DNA from: Hedera helix
Taxonomy: Eukaryota; Streptophyta; Magnoliopsida; Apiales; Araliaceae
Reading direction: 5' to 3'
NCBI GenBank assembly: GCA_947179155.2
Contig: OX359278.1
Location: 25,863,797-25,927,796 of the forward strand
Length of the DNA stretch: 64,000 bases
A model generated the notes under the pieces. The model saw only the letters and a program-made list of their open reading frames with translations. It made no database searches and was not told the origin of the DNA. A program made the position numbers and the translations under genes. Within the stretch, counting starts at the first letter, position 1; each line of letters begins with the position of its first letter. Of the stretch, positions 11,537-21,336 are shown piece after piece.

Positions 11537-13092
11537 TGTGACGACCCCAAATCCGGGTTCTTTAACCTCGGGTTTGGTTCTCACTGTACAATACTTAACA
11601 ACAATGAAATACATAAATTGTATTCCAACTTCGCGGAATAATACAAAATGTTGCTTAACAAAAGGCTACACTTCCCAAGGTCTATTAACCTTAATCTTAA
11701 TTATTACATATCTTAAGGAAAATACAAAAGATTTACAAAGTAATTACATAATAGTAATTTAAACTAGCATGCATCTACTAAACTACACATTCACTTTCCC
11801 CTTGTCTTTGTCTGAATTAGAGCAGTCGGGCTTAGCTGAAATATAGTCATGATATAGCAAGAATGAGCAACTAAATGACTCAACAAGTTTATAAACAATA
11901 ACATACGATATATCATGATGAAGGAAAATAACTTCATGGTTTTCAACAATAACAATTATGAAAGATATCAAGAATCAATGTTCAATATAAAAATGGATTG
12001 ACTCTTTACTGCTGAGTGGTCTTTAATGTCCGTGAACTACTACTAAGGTAGAACAGACATACAATGTCTGACACCTTGTTAAAAATAACGGGACACTTGA
12101 GGGGATCAATCCTCTCATGTTCTATGTATATGCATAACATTTAGTTTTTTTGCGCAAATTCGGTTACCCGACAATATAAAAATCCCCTTTAACTAGGGTT
12201 GTTCTTTCTCAGTCTTACTATAAGAATCCGCACAAGCCAATGGTTTGGATAAGCTTTTAAAATATTCAATTAGATAAATTTAAACATGCATTTGTCTAGT
12301 CGAAACAATTAGCTTAGACATTCTTAAACAGTTCGTAAATTATTGAACTATAACATTTGCAAAGGCACTATGTGCGAATACAATACAATAATGATGTGGA
12401 GTAATTTTCGATAATTAATTCACTCAAAGTTCTGTCAAATAACTACGAGTGTAGATACTTGCTCAATAATAATCGAATTGCTCAATGTAAATAAGGTTGA
12501 AGAATACTTGCAACAATAAATACAAGTTAGGGTTAAGAAGAAACTTGCAACGTAAATTACAAGTTAAGTTAAGAAAACTTGTCTCGTGCATCGTCTACGG
12601 CTAACAAACTTAATTTAACAATCATTGAACGGACCTAACAATTAAATCAGTTTGATCTTAAATTAGTATCATATACTTGTAAGTATCATGACCTTTATAA
12701 CCTTACGAACCACATAATTTATTGATTATGGGTAATTAAACACTTAGAAAATATTATCACTACTTGATAATATTTCAAACACAAAAAACCTATATTAACT
12801 ATTTAATATAGTTCATGCAATTATCTAATATTATTAACAATTGAATAATATTTTATTAACATTGTAGTATTATTTATCATTTAATAATACCTTATAAATC
12901 TTTTAAGATTATCTAATATTATTAATCATTTAATAATATTTTATTAACTATCTAATATTATTAATTATTTAATAATATTTTATTAGACTTCTAATATTAT
13001 TAATCATTTAATAATATTTTATTAAGTATCTAATATTATTAACCATTTAATAATATTTTATTAAATATCTAATATTATTAATCATTTAATAA
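11537..13092 (-). repeat. E1 5' LTR, truncated (1556 of about 3419 bp)
   Basis: Matches 2246 to about 3760 of the 3' LTR, ending inside the AT hairpin array. The part lost would carry U3 and the promoter. The adjoining sequence starts CAATTGCCGATTC, which belongs to the host repeat unit. Confidence 0.92.
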
Positions 13093-13629
13093 CAATTGCC
13101 GATTCTTTTAGTTTTCTTTTTCAATAGAAAACCATCTTGACGTATACCGAACAACTTCATGTATTAAGCGAAGATATTTTACGTCATTTGGTGCGAAGAT
13201 ATTTCACGTCATTTGGTGCGTCTGTCTGCAGTATAATAGTATAAATAATTTATATATTAATATATATTTTGATAGTTCATAGTATTATATTTTTACATGT
13301 TAATAAATTTGTACAGTTAAATTATTAAATTGAGAATTAAATGATATTTTACTGAAAATAACTTAAAATGCCTTTTATTCGGCGTAATTTAGACACCCCT
13401 CTCTTAAGCAAACTAACTCCATAGTGTTCTGTCACTCATTTTCTCTCACCTCACTTGTAACCTGTGAATTACCGATCTGATCACTCCGAATTCACATCTA
13501 TGGCTGAGAAGGTATACAAATTATCATCTCCTCTTGGCAATCTCAAGATTGTATCGATTTATTTATTCATTCCCTTTGATAACGATTTCGTTTTTACAAG
13601 TTGGCTTTCTGTTTTTCGCTTTGACCATT
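13093..13629 (+). repeat. Partial tandem unit A: duplicated promoter and exon 1 of the HMA gene
   Basis: The 3' 537 bp of a unit that recurs as B and C. It includes the leader ending TTCACATCT, an exon-1 copy (ATG at 13500, MAEK, then GT donor at 13512) and about 120 bp of intron 1. Its upstream part is missing where the E1 LTR abuts. Confidence 0.85.
13500..13511 (+). pseudogene. Exon 1 copy A of the HMA gene
   Basis: ATG GCT GAG AAG followed by GTATAC, identical to the functional-looking exon 1 at 16543. No exon 2 follows before the next unit, so alone it codes nothing. It could still splice to exon 2 at 16699. Confidence 0.7.
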
Positions 13630-15194
13630 GCTCCACTTTTGGTAACAATGAATACATTGTATCTTTAATAGTAAATATGTGTTCAAAATTTGTGAAAAAG
13701 TTAAATTTTGAGTTGTTGAGTTATCTTTTGGGAATATTAAAATTTATGATCAAGAAAACATGAAAATAAAAAAATAAAATTTTGAGATACCGAGTCACCA
13801 AATTTAGATTACTGAGTTGACTCGAGACCAACTAAAATAAATTGATAGTTGTCTTGTTATATTTGCTATAGATAAGTCGTTTTTCAAGAATATAAAAAAA
13901 TTTGTTTATAAATTATAAATTGTAAGTTGACATCCAGACATTTATAACATAAAAATAAAATAATACTTCATTTTTTTCAAATTATATGATAATTATTGAC
14001 TTTTAAAAATTAATTTGAAATATTTTCAAATTTAAAATTGAGATAATTCATTAAAAATAATGAAATAATAAAACTTACACTGAATAATAATTTTTAAATA
14101 GTTTATAATATTTATTATTATATTTATTAAAATTAAAAAAATTAATATTAAATTTAAATTTTAAATAATTAATAATAATAAGAGAGATTCCCCCGACTAA
14201 CATAACTAGTTGGAGTACGGCCATGTCGATGAATGACCTCTATACCAATAATTGAAATTGACCTAACCAGTTGTTGTACCCCCATCATGTGGATGCTTGA
14301 ACTATATACCAATTACCAACCATTGGAATTGACCCAACTGACTACGCATCTTCTGAATTTATTAATTTTAAATTTTGTTTATTTTTGTGGAAGGTAAAAT
14401 GGGTTTCCAGCAAATGTAAATGGGCGAGAGTCAAGGGTCAGCAACAACAGGACACCACGACCATTCAATTGGCGATTCTTCTAGTTTTTTTTTTAAGGAC
14501 AAATTTACGAATATAATTTTGAAATATAAATTCAAACACAAATTCTATTTATATTATTAAAATATAGAGTCTGTCACGAATTTTCGCGGTAAACTTCATT
14601 TTTACTGGTGGAGATGAAGTTTGTGTTCTAAAATTTGTGCATTTAGACTTATTTTTCTTTCAATAGGTCACCATCTTGATGTATACTGACAACTTCATGT
14701 ATTATACGATGAGATTTCATGTCTTTTGGCGCGTCTACAGTATAATAGTATAAATAATTTATATATAAGTATATATTTCGATAGTTCAAATTTTAATAAT
14801 TTTTATTATTATAAAATTGCGATGCATAATTTCAAATTAAACGAAATTTTAAGTAATTTCATATTTTTACATGTTAATTATATTCATACAGTTAGATTAT
14901 TAAATTAACAATAAAATTATATTGTACTCCTAAAATGCCTTTTATTTGGTGTAATTTAGACACCCCTCTTAAGCAAACTAACTCCATAGTGTTCTGTCAC
15001 TCATTTTCTGTCACCTCACTTGTAACCTGTGAATTACCGATCTGATCACTCCGAATTCACATCTATGGCTGAGAAGGTATACAAATTATCATCTACCCTT
15101 GGCAATCTCAAGACTGTATCGATTTATTTATTCATTCCCTTTGATAACGATTTCGTTTTTACAAGTTGGCTTTCTGTTTTTCTCTTTGATCATT
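13630..15194 (+). repeat. Tandem unit B (1565 bp): upstream region, promoter, exon 1
   Basis: A full repeat unit. Breakpoints are defined by GATCATT inside intron 1 joining to GGTCCACTTTTGG, where unit C instead runs into the real end of intron 1. The start codons of A and B are 1565 bp apart, matching the unit length. It contains the TATA-rich stretch near 14748-14772, the leader and an exon-1 copy with ATG at 15065. Confidence 0.85.
15065..15076 (+). pseudogene. Exon 1 copy B of the HMA gene
   Basis: ATG GCT GAG AAG with a GT donor at 15077. Sequence and leader are nearly identical to copies A and C. Confidence 0.7.
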
Positions 15195-16672
15195 GGTCCA
15201 CTTTTGGTAACAATGAATACATTGTATCTTTAATAGTAAATGTGTATTCAAAATTTGTGAAAAAGTTAAATTTTGAGCTGTTGAGTTATCTTTTGGGAAT
15301 ATTAAAATTTATGATCAAGAAAACATGAAAGTAAAAAAATAAAATTTTGAGCTACCGAGTCACTAAATTTAGATTACTGAGTTGACTCGAGACCAACTAA
15401 AATAAATTAATAGTTGTCTTGTTATATTTTGCTATAGATAAAGTCGTTTTCCAAGAATATAAAAAAAATTGTCTATAAATTATAAATTGTAAGTTGACAT
15501 CCAGACACTTATAACATAAAAAAAATAAAATAATACTTCATTTTTTTCAAATTATATGATAATTATTGACTTTTAAAAATTAATTTGAAATATTTTCAAA
15601 TTTAAAATTGAGATAATTCATTAAAAATAATGAAATAATAAAACTTACACTGAATAATAATTTTTAAATAATTTATAATATTTATTATTATATTTATTAA
15701 AATAAAAAAAATTAATATTAAACTTAAAAATCTCTTAAATTAATTTTAAATAATTAATAATAATAAGAGAGATTCCCCCAACTAACCTAACTAGTTGGGA
15801 GTACGGCCATGTGGATGAATGACCTCTGTACCAATAGTTGAAATTGACCTAACCAGTTGTAGTACCGCCATCATGTGGCTGCATGAACCATATACCAATT
15901 ACCAACCATTGGAATTGACCCAACTGACTACGCATCTTCTGAATTTATTAATTTTAATTTTTTTTTTCTTTTAAGGACAAATTTACGAATATAATTTTGA
16001 AACATAAATTCAAACACAAATTCTATTTACATTATTAAAATGTAGAGTCTGTCACGAATTTTCGCGGTAAACTTCATTTTTACTGGTGAAGATGGAATTT
16101 GTGTTCTAAAGTTTGTGCGCTTAGACTTATTTTTCTTTCAATAGATCACCATCTTGATGTATACTGACAACTTCATGTATTATACAATGAGATTTCATGT
16201 CTTTTGGCGCGTCTGCAGTATAATAGTATAAATAATTTATATATAAGTATATATTTCGTTAGTTCAAATTTTAATAATTTTTATTATTATAAAATTATGA
16301 TGCATAATTTCAAATTAAACAAAATTTTAAGTAATTTCATATTTTTACATATTAATTATATTCATACAGTTAGGTTATTAAATTAACAATAAAATTATAT
16401 TGTACTCCTAAAATGCCTTTTATTTGGTGTAATTTAGACACCCCTCTTAAGCAAACTAACTCCATAGTGTTCTGTCACTCATTTTCTCTCACGTCACTTG
16501 TAACCTGTGAATTACCGATCTGATCACTCCAAATTCACATCTATGGCTGAGAAGGTATACAAATTATCATCTCCTCTTGGCAATCTCAAGATTGTATCGA
16601 TTTATTTATTCATTCCCTTTGATAACGATTTCGTTTTTACAAGTTGGCTTTCTGTTTTTCTCTTTGATCATT
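15195..16672 (+). repeat. Tandem unit C (1478 bp): the unit adjoining the coding exons
   Basis: Same as unit B but about 90 bp shorter, mainly because it lacks the stretch near 14390-14480. The start codons of B and C are 1478 bp apart. After GATCATT it diverges into the 3' end of intron 1 and exon 2. Confidence 0.85.
16225..16253 (+). promoter_or_regulatory. Candidate TATA region of the HMA gene
   Basis: TATAAATAATTTATATATAAG about 300 bases before the start codon. The same string is present at the equivalent place in the other units. The distance would give a long leader, so the true start may use a weaker box nearer the ATG. Confidence 0.35.
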
Positions 16673-18870
16673 TACGTTTTTTATTTTTAAAATTGTAGAC
16701 TGTAATGGTTCTGGTTCCGATGAAAGACTTGGCGTGTTCTAACTGCTTCAAGAAGGTCAAGAAATTACTTTGCAAATTTCCTCGTGAGTCCCTTAACTGT
16801 TTTACCTATTTCCATGCACCTATTTTATGTATTAAGAGTATATCCCATACCAACGTTTACAACATTTGTCGCGAGAACATTTTTTATGTTTGAAAGTCAA
16901 AATGAACGTTATAATGTTTGTCCGGTGCATTTAAACTCTAAATAGTATGTTTGTGATCTAAATTAAATTGTTTATAGAATAAGAAGGTTCTCAACAACGT
17001 TTGGATCTCTAAACGCACTAAACACTTGTCAGGCCATAAACAAATAAGTAGTAAGCATTAGCCCCTTCCTTATAAAATATAAAATCAAATTTGACTTTTC
17101 AAACTCAATTTAAAATATTTTTAAATTAAAAATAAATGTGATTCTTTTAATTACAAGAAACAATCAAATCTTGTAATTATTTGTACATTTAGATAGTTTA
17201 CAATTTTTATAATTTTATTATCTAAAACTAAAATAATTAATATCGAATTTGAATTTAAAAATATCTTAAATTGATTTAAAAAAAAATCATTATTGTTTAT
17301 ACTTGGGGATTCAAGAATATGTGACTTACCGTATCCAAACTTAGTTATAAATACACTCATTCATTAATATTATCTTTGTCGTTTCATCATTTTCATTAAT
17401 GACTTTACATATATTAATTTCATTATTTTATTACCAAATGTTTCAAGCCAGATCAAACCAAATTTGACTGTGGTAAACCACGTATTTTGAGGTGAAAATA
17501 ATTCCAAGTCAAGTTGTACAGTATATTGGTCATATTCTACTCTAATTTGTACTTAGATTTGAATACAATTTTACAATATTTGCTCAGATTCGAATTCGAT
17601 TTATTTTATTGTACTTGATTTGACTCACGTTTTAGTCAAACTACTCACAATATTTAAGACATACGTGAATTATAATTGAATCATTTTTATTATGGTAATG
17701 TAGATAAAATTAACTCAATCAACTAGTTGAAATAATTTAAATTTAAATACTTCAAATAAGATCTCGAGATTTGTTAAAAAAATTAAGATAATATTATCAC
17801 TCTTGAATCAAGTAATGAACATACACGAGAAACATAAAAGCTATCACTTCTAAAAGCATGTGAAAATTTTGATTATTAAATAATATATATTAAATAAACT
17901 GAGTATACTCGATACGTATACGAGTACGGATCAACTAACTTGTATCGAGTATAGATCAGAGAAGTAAGAAAAATTCGATACTCTAACTGAGTGAATAGTA
18001 TGCGTCTCATATTGGGCTTGTATAAGTGTCTAAGTATCAAAATGGATTCGAATTCGACTTATTTAAGTATCGAATCCAAGACTCACTCGATTTTTTTGAG
18101 TTAACCACTCGCCAACTCGGGTTCATTTTCAGCCTCACGCATATTCCCTTTTCCCTTATATTTTTCGAAGTGGGGGAGGTATTTTATTATTCACTTTTGG
18201 TTTTGCTTTCTATATCCAATGACTTTTTCTGGGGACTTCTATAATACGCTCCATAAAAATTTTTAACTCCAGGGGCACTTATTTAAGGGACAAATCATCG
18301 GCGCACAAAAATTTTATTCTCATATTATTCGAAAATGCATGTGTTGTAAAATATTTTGTAAATTTTATTCTCATATTATTCGAAAATGCATGCATGGGCT
18401 ATCATTTCATTTATGTAAATTTGTACGTACATATTTTGTCATGACACTAGTGGTTTGGATTTTTTACTTTTGTTTTATTGGATGAGAGCTGAGTTAATTG
18501 TATGGGGCGTTAATTTTTTGGGACAAAAGAAATAACAGACCAGGCATATGACGTGAAGCAAAATACGGTGACGATCACTGTAGTATGCTGCAGCCCAGAG
18601 AAAATGCGTGACAAGCTTTGTTGCAAGGGCCGGAAGGTAATCAAGAGTATTGAGATCAAGGTAACTGTGCTCCCATCTCCACCTCCACCTCCACCTCCAC
18701 CTCCACCTCCACCTCCACCTCCACAGCCACTGCTAGTGCTACTTCCACTGCCACTGCCATGGCCACGGCCATGCCCATGCCCATGCCCACGCCCACGCCC
18801 ATGCCCATGCCCAAGCCCACGCCCATGTTGTGGATATGTGTATGAATACGAATATGAGTATAGGTACTAG
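16543..18870 (+). CDS. HMA-domain proline-rich protein (HIPP / Pi21-like), lacking its CaaX end
   Basis: I read three exons: 16543-16554, 16699-16783 and 18530-18870. All introns have GT and AG ends and phases that join cleanly, giving 438 nt and 145 residues. The start MAEK leads into a heavy-metal-associated fold with the metal-binding DLACSNC motif (Cys17, Cys20) and KKVKKLLCKFPQ. Exon 3 continues the fold (QNTVTITVVCCSPEKMRDKL, then CCKGRKVIKSIEIK), then a poly-proline run and a Pro/Cys/Tyr-rich tail. This order is that of plant metallochaperone-like HIPPs and rice Pi21, which act in metal handling and disease response at membranes. TAG at 18868 stops the frame; the same frame then reads through 13 more codons ending Cys-Thr-Ile-Met and TAA. 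The gene is probably expressed but would not be prenylated. The function is inferred from the family. Confidence 0.85.
16784..18529 (+). other. Intron 2 of the HMA gene (1746 bp)
   Basis: Starts GTGAGT after CCTC and ends ACAAAAG before AAATAACAGAC. This acceptor restores the Gln codon expected in the family. It is AT-rich. A roughly 30-base string (TTTTATTCTCATATTATTCG onward) occurs twice, at about 18311 and 18364. I see no coding content. Confidence 0.75.
18672..18727 (+). repeat. (CCACCT)n microsatellite coding for poly-proline
   Basis: About nine near-perfect CCACCT units in frame in exon 3 of the HMA gene. A second, looser hexamer run of the GCCCAT/GCCCAC type follows at about 18760-18825, giving Pro-Cys/Pro-Arg repeats. 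Both could vary in length between individuals without shifting the frame. Confidence 0.93.
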
Positions 18871-18912
18871 TATGGTTATGGCGGAAATCCGCAAGGATGC
18901 ACAATCATGTAA
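18871..18912 (+). pseudogene. Stranded CaaX coding end of the HMA gene
   Basis: Directly after the TAG at 18868, the same frame encodes YGYGGNPQGCTIM and then TAA at 18910-18912. NPQ(G/A)C(T/S)IM is the farnesylation-type end familiar from HIPPs. Here it is untranslated unless the TAG is read through. Confidence 0.8.
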
Positions 18913-20453
18913 GGGTGGTGCAAAGTCATTGTCATGGCCTTTCATTTTCTGTGTTAATTTGTCAAAGTATTAGTCCCTTATTGTTGGGTGTATGTTGGGT
19001 TCTTCTGAAAATATACATAAGAACTTTAAACTATTGGTAAGGAATTATAATAATGAAGTTGGTGGCCAAACGGTTTTTGACAGAAATTGTGTAGCATATC
19101 ATTTTTTTTATCAATGGAAGTTCCATTAAGAAAAAAAATCATTTTTTATACATGTTCTCCCCAGATCTCTCTGTAATTATGGGTTCGCTTGGGAGCATTG
19201 TATGTCTATAACTTATGAAGTCATTAATTTAAGGAAATATAGTATATAATTCTACAAAAATATGTTTACTTTTCGACAGTTTAGATACAATGATAAAAAT
19301 TATAATTATTCATGAATCATAATATTACGTCTAATTGTTCAAAAACAACATAATTTTCGGTGAACCTAACAAGACTCTTAGTTTTTATAAATCATGCACA
19401 ACATTAAAACTAAATAAAATTTTTGTTAGACCGATGGTTACGGTGGCATAATGATTTTTTATTTATTTATTTTGTTCTTTTTATGTTTGTCGACGCCAAA
19501 TTTTTTCACATTTTTTAAAAGATTAGAGTTATGTGATTTTGGGTGAATATTAATGTGATGGTTGTGAAAACCAATTTATTGTTCGATTTGATTTTGGTTT
19601 CAAGGTTTGATTTTAATGGCAATAGTTCAGAGTCATCGGTTGATAGAATTTTAAGTTTTTCAATTAGTTGAATGATACTTCTGTTCTTCGAAGTTGACAC
19701 CGAATGTCAAAATCGTCACAAAGTTCATTTTTCGTCAATTGAGTCCCTAAACTGGCAAATTAATGTCAATTTTGTCATTTTTATCAAATTTTACTAAAAT
19801 CCGTACAAATTTCGATCCGATCCATCTTGTTAAGGACAAATTTGTCTTTCACAATATTATAAGTATTATCAATATTAGAGTTTACAAATTTAAACTTTAA
19901 ATATAAAAATATAAACATAGAAAGTAAAATAAAAACAAATAGAAAAAGATCAAATAAAATTTTAAAACTAACTCAAATTTTTTTTAAAAAATAAAAAGAT
20001 TTGAATTAGATTTTTTTTTGAAAAATAACAAAAAAAAATCAACATTAATTATTATTTTTAATTTTGAAATATAATTATTATTTTAAATTTTAAAAATTAT
20101 CTATTATTATTAATTTTAAAAACTGACTATTATAATAATTATTGTTATATTATATAAAGAAAGACTAAAATTCAAAGTATATATCAAATTAAAAGGAAAA
20201 GGTTTAAATTAAAATTCAATAAATAAAGGGAAAAGAATTGCAAATTCTTGTTCATTTTTTATTTAAAAAAGTATACTTTGTTCATCATATGATGAACACG
20301 TCTACCACCGGATGTCGCCCTCATAAGTCACCTATTCATCACTTAAAAGTACCACCACAAGCATCACCACCATCCCGATGCCACCCCCATCAATAGCACT
20401 ATCCCTCGCCTCAGCACCATGCACTATCCCAAACCCTAACCAACAGCACCATC
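18913..20453. other. Host intergenic region downstream of the HMA gene
   Basis: AT-rich with no convincing coding region. It probably includes the gene's 3' UTR. The stretch 19690-19860, with the phrase GAGTCCCTAAACTGGCAAAT, looks like dispersed plant repeat DNA, but I could not define its ends. The last 170 bases (20285-20453) are less AT-rich and CCACC-rich. Confidence 0.6.
20449..20453. other. Left target-site duplication of E2 (CCATC)
   Basis: CCATC immediately before the LTR start TGTAATGACC. The same five bases follow the end of the split 3' LTR at 47803-47807. Confidence 0.85.
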
Positions 20454-21093
20454 TGTAATGACCGAGAAAAATTGTAAAGGAATATTATATTAATAAAATG
20501 AAAAATTATTTGAAATTTTTATGTATGTGTGTATGAGGATTTATGTGATGAAAAGAATATTACAGGATTAGTTAATTCAATGAATTTGAATTAATTATGA
20601 ATTAAAAGGAGAACTAAAGATGAATAATTAAATTATGAAAATTATGTGACAAGCTTAAGTTATGAATTAACTACGCTTGGATGTTAAGCCTTGTGTGGCA
20701 TGATGATGATAAGGAATTAATCTAATATGAGATTAATTTATGGGAGATAATTAAAATGAATTTAAGATGAAAATTTGGTAAATTATAAATTTAAATTATA
20801 ATGAAGATTGATTAAATCCAAGATGATAAATTATTAACCAAATTATGAAGGAGATTTACTAAGTGCAAGTGGTTATGTGTACAAGTTCAATGTGGATTAA
20901 TGTTGGATGAGTCCAATAGGTACATGCTTGTGTGGAATTAATTGAGCCCAATTTCATTAATGTTTATGAGACATGTAGAGAATTATAAATAGCCCAAAGG
21001 CTAGCCAAATTTTGAGTAGGGGAAGCCTAATTAATAGATGAAATCAAACCTAACCTTTTTGACCCAATTCCTTGATCATTATCTAGACTGCTC

Positions 21094-21096
<3 letters not shown>

Positions 21097-21132
<36 letters not shown>
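21097..21132. repeat. (AT)n microsatellite in E2 5' LTR
   Basis: Perfect AT run. At the matching place in the 3' LTR (30749-30801) it is (AT) followed by a long (GT) run. Confidence 0.95.
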
Positions 21133-21135
<3 letters not shown>

Positions 21136-21328
21136 TGACTGGTTACTCTCTTCGGGGAGAGTCCAAAATCTTGAGCCATGTGAACTTTGGAAAATGAAAA
21201 AGACTCCTTAATTTTCTCCCATATGCCCCTCTTTTCCCTAATTTATGGAATCATGTTCGGTGATTAAATTAAGCCTAATGAGGTACCATTGGCATAATTA
21301 AAGGAGCTAAGTGTGCTTAGGGATCCTC

Positions 21329-21336
21329 TATAAATA
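21329..21336 (+). promoter_or_regulatory. TATA box of the E2 LTR
   Basis: TATAAATA in the context CCTCTATAAATAGAGG, conserved at 31008 in the 3' LTR. It lies about 870 bp into the LTR, leaving a long R-U5 region, as in the other LTRs here. Confidence 0.7.

Larger units (their letters stand above)
2246..13092 (-). mobile_element. Element E1: Tekay/Del-type Ty3/gypsy chromovirus, decayed, 5' LTR truncated
   Basis: A minus-strand LTR retrotransposon. In the direction of transcription it has a 5' LTR (13092 to 11537, outer part lost), PBS, extra ORF, gag, protease, RT, RNase H, integrase with a chromodomain, a polypurine tract and a complete 3' LTR (5664 to 2246). The tRNA-iMet PBS, the domain order and the C-terminal chromodomain place it with plant chromoviruses, most like Tekay/Del. 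Stops in the extra ORF, gag and pol, a deletion between protease and RT and a changed integrase active-site residue show it is not autonomous. The two LTRs differ at four positions in their first 84 aligned bases, so it is not a very recent insertion. Confidence 0.92.

Noticed and set aside
13464..13763. 99-codon ORF repeated at 15029 and 16507
   Set aside because: It reads from the leader through exon 1 and into intron 1; the copies are similar because the DNA is duplicated. The real coding part is MAEK only.
18656..18945. Antisense ORFs opposite the HMA gene tail
   Set aside because: They mirror the hexamer repeats on the coding strand and have no start context or homology.
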